A model generated the notes under the pieces. That model was not told the DNA's origin. It saw only the letters and a list, made by a program, of their open reading frames with translations, and did not search any database. Source: Sepioteuthis lessoniana (lineage: Eukaryota > Mollusca > Cephalopoda > Myopsida > Loliginidae). From it: a DNA stretch of 64,000 bases. How positions within the stretch are numbered: position 1 is the first letter of the stretch; each line of letters begins with the position of its first letter. Location: assembly GCA_963585895.1 (NCBI GenBank), contig OY757904.1, positions 3,380,078 through 3,444,077 of the forward strand. Reading direction: 5' to 3'. Below, piece by piece: positions 21,811 to 33,840 of this stretch. A program made the position numbers and the translations under genes.

Positions 21811-22760
21811 TAGCTGAACGAACAAAAATATTCCCTTTGTGGGCTACTACAATAAAAAAAAAATTGAATATTGACAGTGACGCATAAGAAAATATAGTGA
21901 TTTCACAAACAATATTTGCTGTAATCCTGAGCACTAAGGTGGAGTTTTGAATTAAATTTTGCTTGTTGAGAAATGCAGAAGGAATAATATAACTGTATCT
22001 GTAGTAAAATGTAACAAACAGCCTCATCCTAACAACGCGTTTGCTTATTTAGTCGGGGCAAAAAACGATCGAATCACTCGGGTCTGTCAGAACTCCTACT
22101 TACTGTCTAAATATATTTTCAAGCGAATTTTGCTTTTTACTGAAGTTGAAATTACTATTGAAAGGGAAATGATTTCAAACCATCGTCTAAATTAAGGAGA
22201 GTACATCACAGAAACTGATGGCAATCACAAGAGAAGATTTACTGACGTTGGGATAAATGTTTGACGTCGGAAACGAATACTTTGAAGCGAAAATACAATT
22301 GATCTCATGAAGCTATAGATTTTGTTAATATTAGCCAGGTGAATACGTTCCGAATAGTTCCTGTAATCATAGGAATAAACTAAAAAAATGCAGCAAAAAG
22401 AAAAGTGCTTTTCTGAATATATGTAAGATATTATATCCCAGCCGTGGTTACCTTGGAAACATGTTGGCATGTGGTTTTTTAAAAAAGTATCTGGGAACTG
22501 GAAATGGAGGGTCGATTTTGCTCTGGATTGGGAACTCATGTAAAGAAATGTAAAAACCTTTGAGATTGAAATATAAAAAGACGACCCACTACAAGTTAGA
22601 TCAAATGAAGTTAATTGTCAACAAAAGAGAAATCAGCATTCGAACGTATGGTTGATTTGGGTTTTAATGAAAGCAGTTGCTCATTTGCGAAGAAGATTAA
22701 AAGGTCATTTGTATGCACGTACACACACATACTCACATATACACACTTATACACACACAT
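21000..22760. other. No gene recognised; several (AT)n runs
   Basis: (AT)n runs lie at about 21224-21265, 21487-21541 and 21767-21810. Frames over them are repeat read-through. The rest has no element that I can name. Confidence 0.6.
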
Positions 22761-22848
22761 ACATAAGGTGGGAAGAAAAGTATAAAGACTGAAGCTTTAA
22801 ATCTTTTAAATTTCACAATAAAACTTTTACTGTACACGTGAGGTACTA

Positions 22849-23131
22849 TTTACCAACCCCTCCGCTCGGGCAGGAGATGACACAAGGTCAATTTTTAAGC
22901 GGAGTTTAACAGGTTTGAATTCAGAGTTTTCCTTCTCCTAGACTAGTTGCCTGAACAAGGCTGAAGAACCTAGTCCGTCCTACTATTTACCCATAGCTGG
23001 AGGGAGAATAAGGGGGTTCATACCTTTCCCAAGGGTATTTGCCCGAAAGTGAACATAATAGCGCGACTGGAGTACGAACTCGCGTACTACGATTCCGCAG
23101 TTCATCGCTTTAACCATTACACCACGAGGAC
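22849..23131 (-). repeat. tRNA-headed SINE, type A, with target duplication
   Basis: A full-length copy of about 283 bp. The right end is tRNA-like on the minus strand: GGTGTCCTCGTGGTGTAATG and GAGTTCGTACTCC as A and B boxes. The middle is the shared block CATAGCTGGAGGG...GGGGGTTCATACCTTTCCC. The left tail is TTTACCAACCCCTCCGCTC, unlike type B. GAGGTACTA at 22840-22848 and GAGGTACCA at 23132-23140 look like a target-site duplication with one change. Confidence 0.85.
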
Positions 23132-23460
23132 ACCCGAGGTACCATCTTGATTGCTGTCAATGTTGATTAGAGTAATATTATGAAATCAGTTTTGATTCTT
23201 TTTGACCGAACTGATTTTAGCACACTCCCTACCGTTTTTCATTTTCTTGTTTCCTCAACTGAAAATTCATCAAGAAGAAGTGGAAGAAATTATAAGAAAT
23301 AAGACGGCGCAGATTCAAATAATATAAAAAGAGAAGTTTTAGAGAAGCTTCGACTAATGGAAAGCTCAGTGGAATAAATGTGTTTAATGCCAAAGAGACA
23401 ATTTTGAAGAAAATTTATGTTTTATTTATAGTTGATTTCAGCTCCATCTTCGGTACCTTC

Positions 23461-23586
<126 letters not shown>

Positions 23587-23589
23587 CTA

Positions 23590-25000
23590 GTAAATCGGTA
23601 AAAGTTCTTTTTTTAGTAAAAATCTAAACATATTATCAAATGGCATCGTGTACTCAGTTTTTTCTGTTGTGAAAAACCTTTATTCTAATTAATTTTTTAT
23701 GAAAGCAAATTATGCTGATAGAATTTGTCATTCAACTTTGCGTCATAACTTGAAAAGTGCTATTTCTATTTAAACAATTTTTTATCCACATTAATGAAAT
23801 ATTTTAAACATTTCTAAGAGAGCACCTGTCTCTAGTCTGAAAAATTATGATATGCAGCCATCTTTTCTTCCTAATCTTTATTATAGTAACAATATCATAG
23901 GCATCTCCAAAAAACCTTCTGATATCTATTGCTAATCAATGTATTCTTGTGAAAATGAATTAGTAAAACTTTGTGGATATACTTTAATGTTAGTCATCCT
24001 TCTTAAAATATTTTATAACTGTAAAATGAAGGGAGCTATGGGAATTCTCTAAACATCGCTATTATAATGCAAATAATTTCCGTGCTTGTATTTTTGCGAA
24101 GCCATTATGAATCCTAATCAATATATCCGACTCATGGAGAATTATAAGGATAATTTAAAAGAGAATTTAATCATTAAATATTCAACTGATACTGATTAAA
24201 TGCACAATCAAATCAAAGGATCAGATGGAAATTGAACAAACTTTCTTTTATCTAACTTTCTCTTTTAGTAAGAGACATAATGTATTTTTTCCTTCAGAAA
24301 AATGTTGGTATGAAGAAAAAAAAAGAAAGTATTGTGTCTTGTACAAAGTAGATAAATTATTCAAAGTAGAAGCTTTACACTAAAACATTGAGTAATGGCT
24401 TGTACGTTTTGGTAAGATCTTGAGCAAATTTAAAAAAAGGATTTGAACTTTCTTTTTTTGTAAATTAGTTGAATCAAATTTTAACAAGAAGATCACTTTT
24501 GCTAACAAACAAAATAGCTTTTATTTCGTCAAGTTGTGTATAAGTGTTTGAATAAAACTGAAACCGTTTAATTTATGATAAGTCGCTGGATGCAGTCGTT
24601 TTTACTCGCTGAAGTAACGATAAGTAATAATATTCCCATCACCAAAATTCGGTCGGTGGAGTCACTCGTAACGGGAAATTGAAATATAATACATTTGAAT
24701 AAATTGCTTGATAATGTTTTCGGTGAATATCTTTATCCATTGAAGGATCTGAAAAGTTTGAGAAAATGTAACACCAACGTTTACAGGATGTAGCATTCAT
24801 CAAATATTATTACTGCTTGAAGCAATGTTCTTGAAATGGCTTCCATTTCTATTAGAGACGATATAATGTTTTGATTTGTGTCGTTGAGACACAAGTAAAA
24901 AAAAATAGAAATAAAAAAAGAAGTAAAATTTGAATCTAAGGCAATTTGTAACTGTATTTGGCCTCTGAATTTGTAAATTCAGGATGATCAGTTTCACTTT
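23590..25000. other. AT-rich DNA, nothing assigned
   Basis: No tRNA-like box, LINE or transposase match is visible and all frames are short. Confidence 0.45.
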
Positions 25001-25003
25001 TCA

Positions 25004-25004
<1 letters not shown>

Positions 25005-25045
<41 letters not shown>

Positions 25046-25058
25046 GAGAGAGGGGGGA
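25005..25058. repeat. (GA)n microsatellite
   Basis: A GA run that degenerates into GGGGAGAG. Confidence 0.95.
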
Positions 25059-25409
25059 GGAACAACAGTCTGTTATTTCTGCTTTCCTTTTACGATGAAA
25101 ATGAAAGTCTAAACAAATATCATATGTTAGTTCGGCTTCGATTTCTTCTGAGAAAACATTTTGCCTGTCTGTTAAGCATTCATAAGTGTTGTATAAATAA
25201 AAGAAAGAAATGGAAGAAGGAAGATATGGCGTAAATATATATCACATTTCGAGAAAACTTTTCTTTCAATGAATGGCAATGCTGGTGATGAAGATTTCAA
25301 GAGCTATGTGAATCCTCTTTGGGGATGTTACATGGTGTTTTGAGCATGAACTTCATTGATTCTGCATTTATTTTTTCTATTCTCAAATTTAAAACAAATT
25401 TCCCCGATA

Positions 25410-25977
25410 AGGAAAGACAAGCAGCGTCGAATCAACCGAAAAGGACATCGAAACGAGGTTAACGAAAGCATGGACAGCTATCAATAGGCTATCGACTATA
25501 TGGAAATCAGACCTAACCGATAAAATGAAACGCAGTTTCTTCCAGGCAGCGGTCACATCGATACTGCTATATGGATGCACTACATGGACGCTAACAAAAC
25601 GGCTGGAGAAGAAACTAGATGGCAATTACACAAGAATGCTGCGTGCAATCCTGAACAAGTCCTGGCAGCAACACCCCACAAGACACCAACTGTACGGCCA
25701 CCTGCCCCCTATCACGAAAACTATTCAAGTTAGGCGAACCAGACATGCAGGACATTGCTGGAGAAGCAGAGATGAACTCATAAGAGATGTACTCTTATGG
25801 ATCCCCACACACGGCCGCGCAAAAGCAGGACGACCAGCACGAACGTACATTCAGCAGCTATGTGAGGATACAGGTTGTTGTCCTGAAGACCTACCTAGGG
25901 CGATGAACGATAGGGAGGAGTGGCGAGAGAGGGTCAGGGATATCCGTGCTGCCAGCACGATATGATGATGATGATGA
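25410..25977 (+). pseudogene. APE-type LINE, intact C-terminal 180 codons
   Basis: Open from about 25429 to 25965. It decodes to VESTEKDIETRLTKAW, then FFQAAVTSILLYGCTTWTLTKRLEKK, ITKTIQVRRTRHAGHCWRSRDEL, HGRAKAGRPARTYIQQLCED and a stop just before (ATG)n. This is the post-RT thumb and C-terminal region. The 5' truncation removes all of RT and the endonuclease. The open frame suggests a fairly recent insertion compared with the 6.1-kb copy. Confidence 0.9.
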
Positions 25978-26184
25978 AGGACAGTATAAAAAATCATTGA
26001 CTCAGAAAGATATATAAAACTCAGTGGAACCCAATGAATTGCACTCCCTGGACAAATGGTAAAATAATGCCTAATCAAAAAAAAAAAAAAAAAAATCAAT
26101 ATATCACCATTTGAAAAATGCCAGCAGATATGAATTAACTCGTATCAGGAAGCATGATAAAATCTATAATATTTCACTGATTTG

Positions 26185-26405
26185 GTATCTTTGTTTAATG
26201 GCATACCAACTTTTGCAGGTTATTTAATGCCAAATCCATTCTCCTAGAAGAACGGTAGTGGTACTATTTAACCCATAGCTGGGAGGATAAAGGGGCTCAT
26301 ATCCTTCCCAAGGGTATTTGCCCGAAAGTGAACGTAATAGCGCGACTGGAGTACGAACTCGTATACTACGATTCCGCAGTCCATCGCTTTAGCCATTACA
26401 CCCCC
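26185..26405 (-). repeat. tRNA-headed SINE, type B
   Basis: Tail TTTAATGGCATACCAAC at the left, middle block CATAGCTGGGAGGAT...AAGGGTATTTGCCCGAAAG, B box GAGTTCGTACTCC and an A-box region near 26385 on the minus strand. It ends in a C run. Confidence 0.85.
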
Positions 26406-26639
26406 CCAATATTTCCGTGATATAGATTATTACATAATAGACTTTAGAGTAGAACTATCATCAGCATTGCATATAATTTAAGGAGTAATAAGGACGTAGT
26501 AATACCTGAGAAGCATTGTTATTTTCCTTAGTGTAAATGGATTTTTAATACAAAATTTTGAAAGATTTGTTTTTGAATATTCGTATTATATCTAAAAGTA
26601 CTCGGTACATTCAAAGGGTTTGTAATATTTTACGATGTG

Positions 26640-26985
26640 CTTGTTTGTGACCGAAGCAGTTCAAGCTATAGAAGATACTTGCTTTCGTTGGCAGTATTAC
26701 GATAGTTGGGGCGCTGACACGTTGTACATTGCTTCACTCCGTGTGTAATTCGAAAACTGTACAGATGAACATGCAATGTAGTCTAATTCAGGAACTTATG
26801 CTTTAGGAGTTCAAATGGGCCAATGAAACCACGGAATCAACAAAAATATTTGTTGTGCCTATGGGGAAGGAGCAGTTGATCTTACTACAGTAACTAGAGA
26901 GTTAAAGATATTTTGATCGGGTTAGAAAAACCTTGATGATCAGTCAAAGTTAGGTAGGCCTAAAACAGGGGACCCCAAAGTGTTG
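26640..26985 (+). pseudogene. Mariner N-terminal remnant, copy 1
   Basis: From about 26766 it decodes, with stops, to MNMQCSLIQELML-EFKWANETTESTKNICCAYGEGAVDLTTVTREL and KNLDDQSKLGRPKTGDP, the HTH region and GRP linker of mariner-like transposases. The non-coding leader (ATTCGAAAACTGTACAGAT) matches the copy at 28010-28560 in reverse. It is cut off at 26985 by a SINE. Confidence 0.75.
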
Positions 26986-27195
26986 AGACGGAGTTCAAGC
27001 CCAGGTTGAGTCATACCAAAGACTCAAAAATAGTACTTGATGCCTCCTTTTTTAACACTCAGCGTTATAAGGTACAGATCAAGGGTAAGCGGAGTAATAT
27101 AGGGAAAAAAAACTCTTCCCAACATCCTTGTGTTGAATACGATCGAGAGCAACCCGAAGGCTCATCCAGGTTTTGCTAACCTGATCAAAATTTCT
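26986..27195 (+). repeat. tRNA-headed SINE, type E, 5'-truncated
   Basis: It begins with GAGTTCAAGCCCAGGTTGAG (B box), then CATACCAAAGACTCAAAAA, CTTGATGCC and a tail with GAGCAACCCGAAGGCTC. It matches 37960-38200. It sits directly against the mariner fragment. Confidence 0.75.
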
Positions 27196-27199
27196 TAAC

Positions 27200-28005
27200 T
27201 TCCTTATACATATAGCTACTTAGCAAGGAAGAAGTTTTTGATATAAGACAATATATTCTAAAGAATGTTAATGATAAATAATGATTTGGCGGTTGGAGAA
27301 AAACAATGATCTAATCAAAAACATAAATAAAATGTTGTGGTGGCCAAAGGCGGTGGACTTGAAACAAGCAAAAATTCAAATATATTCAGTTGTTTATTAT
27401 TCATGACTGAAACAAATTCAATCCGGGTGATTTGAATTCACTTAATTTTATTCATTTGAATGAAAATCAAGAAAATAAAACGAAAAAAAAAAAAAGGAAA
27501 TTTATACAGAATACATTGTTTGAATGTGAAAATAATAACTAATAATTAATTTCTTTTCTAACAGGAATCCGTGATATTTTTACACAATCAACAAAATTCA
27601 CTGAACTGCACATCATAAATGTATTTTTCTATCGCATTAATATGAAATGTGAACAAAATCAAAGAAAAATACATTAAAATGATTTGGTAATAAAAAAAGA
27701 AGTTTGTCGAAAGGATTTCATACTTTAACTATTGAAAATTTGTTTTCTCTTATTTTTCCATATAAGCAATCAATGATAAAAAGTATTTATCAGTAGCACA
27801 AACTTTAAGGATAATTATTTCGATAGCAGATTTTACTTAAGTATTTCGGTTTCAAATAATCTTTTAATGATTTTAAACCAATTCTGAAAGTTTATTCACA
27901 AAACAAATTATTCTTTTAGAGTTTCCAACGAATATACTTTAAAAAATATTTCCAAATCCCAAAGTTGTTTTACACTCCAACTGGTCAAGTTAAGTAAACG
28001 TTTTG
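27200..28005. other. AT-rich DNA, nothing assigned
   Basis: No feature that I can support. Confidence 0.45.
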
Positions 28006-28009
28006 ACAT

Positions 28010-28560
28010 ACTGGGATTTTTATGCAGCAAAAACTAGGGTGAGTTAAAAGTTTTGCAATATTTTGGTAATGTGTGGTACAATTTAGCGGCTCTGGGTAGT
28101 AAAATCGTAAAGATGACAAACCATACTGGACTGTGAGATGCCAAGCTTGCCAGATGCTATTTGGTAGATTTACCTCTATATCACACGGTCCTCCTAGAGC
28201 TAGGCTTACCTAACTTTGTCTGATTGTCAAGGTTCTTGTAGCCTGAACAATATTTCTTCAACCATCTAGTTACTGTTCTGTGATCAATTGTGTCTTCACA
28301 TTTTACAAAACAATTATTTATTGAATATTGTTATTGAATAGTGTTATGGCCCTGTTAGAATTCGTAAAATGTAACTTTTTAAATTAGACTCCCTTCCACA
28401 TTAAAATCTGTGCAGTTTTCGAATTTCACACAGAATGAAGTAATTTGTACAAAACATGTCAGCACACCATAACTGCAGTACAATCAAAGATGGCGGGTAT
28501 CTTCCACGGTCAGATTTTTCTTTCAGTCACGTGATATACGCACGTACCAAAAGATTTAAA
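28010..28560 (-). pseudogene. Mariner N-terminal remnant, copy 2
   Basis: Minus sense: the leader ATTCGAAAACTGCACAGAT at about 28420 matches copy 1. Then come decayed HTH codons, KNLDNQTKLGKPSSRR near 28220, and SGKLGISQSSMVCHLYDF near 28130, the second HTH. There is no catalytic domain. It reaches further into the coding region than copy 1. Confidence 0.75.
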
Positions 28561-28564
28561 AAAA

Positions 28565-29275
28565 AACAACTTTTGACTCCTCCAAATGCTTTTACATAGA
28601 CTACGAATATCCATGAGCAAACATTGCCATATAGAAAAATTGTTTTATACACTCTCTGAGTAAGTTGAAACGTTTTCATATACTTAATGATGGGACATTT
28701 GAGATATCTCTTTTAATGGGAGGATGCCAACAGAGTTATCTAAAGTAAATGATCCTGTGGTCATTTAGGAAATCATTTTACCCGGAAGAAAACGATTATA
28801 CTATAAACCTACTAAAAAGCAGAACTGTGTTATAATCTCATAATTTGGTATAAAACTTTTATAGATGACTGAATTCAACTCTCTGAAGTCAGGTATGCAA
28901 TTTTATCTTATAAATAACTATTTTTCTTTTTGTTGGAGCAAACTGGTTGAATGAGATGCCTGGAATCCATTTGAAATTGACGTTGATTAAGCATTTAAAA
29001 ATCCGATCTTTTTCTTTACTTTTCCATTTTTATACTCAGCATCTACCATTCAAAGATGAAGGCAGAATCATTTTTCTGCTTCTTCAACATCATACTTTAA
29101 TTCTGCATATGCAATGTGTCTCGTCATGAAAGCGTCTCTACTACCAACTTTTATGCGCGTGTGTTATTCGCTCACAGGGACGAATGTTTAGTGACATTTT
29201 GGATAGCGCTCAATTAAAAAATATTTACATTCAACGCATCTAAACATGTATCGATCAAATATAATTTACAAAAAT
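28565..29275. other. No gene recognised
   Basis: It has a 60-codon frame at 28947-29129 with no recognisable similarity. Nothing else is seen. Confidence 0.4.
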
Positions 29276-29279
29276 TGTA

Positions 29280-29280
<1 letters not shown>

Positions 29281-29352
<72 letters not shown>

Positions 29353-29385
29353 GGGGGGTGTCTGTGTCTATGTCTGTGTCTGTGT
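29281..29385. repeat. (CT)n(AT)n(GT)n compound microsatellite
   Basis: A CT run, an AT run and a degenerate TGTGTC run in succession. Confidence 0.95.
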
Positions 29386-29399
29386 GTGATGTATTGACT

Positions 29400-30280
29400 A
29401 TATGTTTGATTAAAATAGAAGTATGCTGCCAGGTAACAAGTATGTTATTATTACAACTTGATCAGCAGGATAATTCAACTAAATTAACGATAAGTAGGAT
29501 TCTTATGAATTTCACTATATGCATAAAAATCAAATTGCATTAAAAGCCTGAAAGTGGTGACAAAATGTAAAAATAAACGGTTTCTTAGTTTCTTTTTCTT
29601 TTCTCGTGATTATAACCTTCTGCTCGAATTCTACATAATTAGTTTAAGACGTAGGAACAAGTAAGGCATTTATTGCAGTTTTTAGAAGGCTTTAACCTTT
29701 GTAATCGACCTCATTAATTTCGGTAGATAAAATAATAAAAAAGCATTTATATATGTATATTTTTTTAGATACGAATTCGTCATTATTCCAACAGACACAA
29801 AGGCAATATTTTGTAGATTCTCATCGGTTCTGCGATATGATAAACTGCTTTTTATCATGGGATCTTCAACATATTCCATGCATGACACAAGAAATCACTG
29901 CAAACCACTAAATAATAAAGTGTATCTATCGTCTCAGTGCATTCAGTATGCTTTGTTTTAGGAGCTGGTTATGTAAGTTTTGCACATCTTTTCGCTTCAA
30001 TATTTCTTTCTTTCTCCCTGTAATGTAATGGATGATAAATATATCAGGTCATGGCATGTAAGCAGGTAGGCCGTATGACGAACTATAGATAACCTCAGAG
30101 TCTACAGGGAAAAATGAAAGGAAGTGAGTATGTATCACTCACCTTCGAAAAGTGGGCTATTGTTTCTATGCAACTTGTTCACGTAAAAACACAGTTAGTA
30201 GGACATACGAACTTATCCCTCGCTAGTATGGAGCTCTATGATTGGTTACTGGATTTTCACGTGATTAGAGAGAGCCTGAT
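29400..30280. other. No gene recognised
   Basis: Short frames only, with no recognised repeat. Confidence 0.4.
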
Positions 30281-30282
30281 TA

Positions 30283-30347
30283 AGAGAGAGAGAGAGAGAG
30301 AGAGACAGGGAGACAGACAGACAGACAGACAGACAGGGGGAGGGGGA
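30283..30347. repeat. (GA)n(GACA)n microsatellite
   Basis: A GA run followed by GACA units and a G-rich end (GGGGGAGGGGGAG). Confidence 0.95.
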
Positions 30348-30471
30348 GTTTTATCTCGGGGTCTCGGATTCTGTTCAATTCTCAACATTTGAAGTGAGTA
30401 GATGTTTTTTTTTCTCGCAAGAGTATAATTTCTACTCAAAGCAAAATCGGTCGACTGATTGATTGATTAAA

Positions 30472-31110
30472 ACAGCGTGTCTACCAAGTTATTTTATTTC
30501 TAGAGTTTTGAGAATTGCGTGTCTACCTAGTTATTTTATTTCTAGAGTTTTGAGAATTGCGTGTCTACCTAGTTATTTTATTTCTAGAGTTTTGAGAATT
30601 GCGTGTCTACCTAGTTATTTTATTTCTAGAGTTTTGAGAATTGCGTGACTACCTAGTTATTTTATTTCTAGAGTTTTGGGAATTGCGTGTCTACCTAGTT
30701 ATTTTATTTCTAGAGATTTAGGAATCGAGTGTCTACCTTGTTATTTTATTTCTAGAGTTTTGGGAATCGAGTGTCTACCTAGTTATTTCATTTCTATAGT
30801 TTTGGGAATTGCATGTCTACCTAGTTATTTTATTTCTATAGTTTTGGGAATTGCATGTCTACCTAGTTATTTTATTTCTAGAGATTTAGGAATCGAGTGT
30901 CTACCTTGTTATTTTATTTCTAGAGTTTTGGGAATCGAGTGTCTACCTAGTTATTTCATTTCTATAGTTTTGGGAATTGCATGTCTACCTAGTTATTTTA
31001 TTTCTATAGTTTTGGGAATTGCATGTCTACCTAGTTATTTTATTTCTATAGTTTTGGGAATTGCGTGTCTACCTTGTTATTTTATTTCTATAGTTTTGAG
31101 AATTGTGTGT
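30472..31110. repeat. 42-bp minisatellite with higher-order structure
   Basis: About 15 head-to-tail units containing GTGTCTACCTAGTTATTTTA and TTCTAGAGTTTTG. Because 42 is a multiple of three, the plus strand stays open over long stretches as a 14-residue repeat (CLPSYFIS core). Units differ at fixed sites (TCTAGAG or TCTATAG; GGAATCGAG or GGAATTGC). A block of four units recurs exactly 168 bp apart (30721 and 30889). I see no sign that it is a real protein. Confidence 0.95.
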
Positions 31111-31227
31111 ATTTATTGTACGTTTATATTTACATGCTTTGTGCTGTTATTTCTAAAAAGTTTTTTTGCACACAGTAATATGTTACCAAGTACTTCTCTC
31201 TAATACAAATAATTTGCACACAATTGT

Positions 31228-31912
31228 ATGGCTTCAAGTATTCCGAGCGAATATTAATACGGCTTCAAGAATTCCGAGCGAATATTAATACGGCTTCAAG
31301 TATTCCGAGCGAATATTAATACGGCTTCAAGTATTCCGAGCGAATATTAATACGGCTTCAAGAATTCCGAGCGAATATTAATACGGCTTCAAGTATTCCG
31401 AGCGAATATTAATACGGCTTCAAGTATTCCGAGCGAATATTAATACGGCTTCAAGAATTCCGAGCGAATATTAATACGGCTTCAAGTATTCCGAGCGAAT
31501 ATTAATACGGCTTCAAGAATTCCGAGCGAATATTAATACGGCTTCAAGTATTCCGAGCGAATATTAATACAGCTTCAAGAATTCCGAGCGAATATTAATG
31601 CGGCTTCAAGTATTCCGAGCGAATATTAATACGGCTTCAAGTATTCCGAGCGAATATTAATACGGCTTCAAGTATTCCGAGCGAATATTAATACGGCTTC
31701 AAGTATTCCGAGTGAATATTAATACGGCTTCAAGTATTCCGAGCGAATATTAATACGGCTTCAAGAATTCCGAGCGAATATTAATACGGCTTCAAGTATT
31801 CCGAGCGAATATTAATACGGCTTCAAGTATTCCGAGCGAATATTAATACGGCTTCAAGTATTCCGAGCGAATATTAATACGGCTTCAAGTATTCCGAGCG
31901 AATATTAATACG
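31228..31912. repeat. 31-bp minisatellite, 22 units
   Basis: Units contain CGGCTTCAAG, then TATTCCGAGCGAATATTAAT. Six units (numbers 2, 5, 8, 10, 12 and 18) have GAATTC in place of GTATTC; otherwise units are almost identical, implying recent expansion. The flanks (31110-31228 and 31912-32090) contain single diverged units of the ATGGTTTCAAG/ATTCCTATC type. Confidence 0.97.
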
Positions 31913-32094
31913 TATTTGGTTTCAAGTAGTAATTTCTATTTAAAAATAGTCATTTGGTTGTATACAGTTATATGTTTTAAAGCAACTAATTATAGTGCCA
32001 AGTAAAAAGTTAGAGCTTCAAGTAGTTGATTTTAATAAAAATAATTTACACTCGTATGGTATCAAATATTCCTATCGAATATTGATAATTTTCG

Positions 32095-32260
32095 GATATA
32101 TCTATTTGACCTATGGAGGGGAACCTAACAATTACAAACACTCCAGTTCAGAGAGGACCTGGAAGTAATGGCAATGAAAGGATATTCTATACTGCCCAAA
32201 TGTTCAGGATAGGAGCCTCAGATTGACATCTGAGTGTCATATCCTCGACACTCTTTTTAA
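32095..32260 (-). repeat. SINE-like family C body
   Basis: It has CCTATGGAGGGGAACC, CAGAGAGGACCTGG, AATGGCAATGAAAGG and GAGTGTCATATCC. It lies at the head end of the sub-repeat region, so it and the 31-bp array may be one expanded element. Confidence 0.65.
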
Positions 32261-32261
32261 A

Positions 32262-32900
32262 TAGTTGGTTGGTTAGTTGGGTTTTGCGGCATATCAACTG
32301 TTGTAGGTTATTAACGCAAAATCCATTTTTATACAAATAGTCTGTTCTATTTCAAGCAATTCAGTCTAGCATGAGTACACAGTTTGTCAAAAACATTTCT
32401 ATTTCAAGCTATTCAGTTTATCCAAACAGTTCTAATTCAGCCAATTCGGTTTAGTATAAGTATAGATTTTGTTTATACGTAGTTAAATGTCAAAACAGTT
32501 CTATATTAAACAATTTAGTTTAGTATAAGTATAGTTTCAATGTCAAGAACACTTCCATTTCAAACAATTCAGTTTAGCATAAGTACGTAGTTTAATCGTC
32601 AAAAACATTTCAATTTCCAGTTATTCACTTTATTCAAACAGTTCTAATTCAAACAGTTTAACATAAGTAAGTAGTTTATTCAACCTATACATAGGGTCCT
32701 GTAAAGTACTACCATTCCGGGCCAGAGTGGACCTGGGAGCAATGGCAATGAAGGGGTACTCCGTATTCGCCAAAGCTTCAGCATCACTGGAACCTCACCA
32801 TCAGATTGTTTAGTGTCATATCTTGGACACTCGTTGGGGTGGTCTTACCTCTCTACAGAGGGGTGCAGTCGGTATCTTCTACAGGCCCCTCCCAGCCGGT
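32262..32900 (-). repeat. SINE-like family C copy
   Basis: Complete order: left tail (GGCATATCAACTGTTGTAGG), about seven sub-repeats with TTCAGTTTAGCATAAG-like cores, and the body from about 32690 with CGGGCCAGAGTGGACC and GGTCTTACC up to TCTTCTACAGGCCC. Confidence 0.8.
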
Positions 32901-32904
32901 ATAG

Positions 32905-33485
32905 GGTATTAAACCTATGCCTAATGTACAGTTAGTGTATCCGAAATTCCGCCAACAAGAGGGTGAGAAATCGGGAAAAGAAGAAACGATTGCAATTTAA
33001 GGATTCATCCTCCAACCCAAAAAGCAATTTATAAAAAGAAAACTACAATCAGAACCAGCCAGTATAATAAAACCAATAAAATGAGGGATTTCAAAAATCG
33101 TTTGTTATCTTCTTCCTATGAATGGTGTAAATTAGACAGTCACTCAGAGACCAGAATGGATCCTGTTCGGGATTAGACAACATCTTGAACTCTCCCAACA
33201 ACTTACTATACATCAGTCTGTCTGTCTGTCTCTTTCTTCCTCATGATATTCGGGCTGAGATTAGTAAATTACTTAATGTTAACTTGTCTCAAAGTAAAAT
33301 AAATCATTTGCTGAAAAATGAAACTGAAAATATATAATTTTCTATCGACTCCGAAAAAATGTTTATCCAAACACAATATCCATTGCAGAATGAGTCGTTA
33401 AACATTTGTTAATTTCGATAGTTTGGTTGGTTTGTTGGTTGGATTTTATGGTACATCAACCCTTGTAAGTTATTTAATGCCAAAT
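32905..33485. other. No gene recognised
   Basis: It has a diverged family-C-type tail near 33420-33480 (GTACATCAACCCTTGTAAG) directly before a microsatellite. The rest is unassigned. Confidence 0.5.
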
Positions 33486-33487
33486 AC

Positions 33488-33523
33488 TGTTTACACACAC
33501 ACACACACACGCACACACACGTG

Positions 33524-33589
<66 letters not shown>

Positions 33590-33590
33590 A
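33488..33590. repeat. (CA)n facing (GT)n, then (AT)n
   Basis: A CA run followed by a GT run on the same strand, so the two can pair as a hairpin, followed by a short AT run. Confidence 0.95.
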
Positions 33591-33639
33591 TTGATAAACG
33601 CATAGTTTGCCGATAACATTTTAAAACGAGTCAAAGCTT

Positions 33640-33830
33640 ATTTCTTTGTACAAAGTTAACTGATTTCAAGAATTTCCATCGAACACTAATAATTATATTA
33701 AACATTAATCATCTCTTCACTCAGTTAAATGGTTCAAGGATTCCTATCTAACACGCCTGATCTATTTCCTATTAATAATTTGTACACAGTTAAATCGTTT
33801 AGATTATTTGTGTATAGCACAAACAATCTA
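33640..33830. repeat. ATGGTTTCAAG-type sub-repeats
   Basis: Three diverged units with the order GTTAACTGATTTCAAGAATTTCC, ACTAATAATTAT, CAGTTAAATGGTTCAAGG, ATTCCTATCTAACAC. Related to 10440-11060 and 58300-58560. Confidence 0.6.
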
Positions 33831-33840
33831 ATTTCTAAAT

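Noticed and set aside
30463-31203. Two long repetitive frames as a repeat protein
   Set aside because: The frame follows from a 42-bp period. There is no signal, domain or flanking coding sequence, and one unit carries a stop.
30472-31912. CRISPR array
   Set aside because: The repeats are directly adjacent with no unique spacers, in animal DNA full of retroelements.
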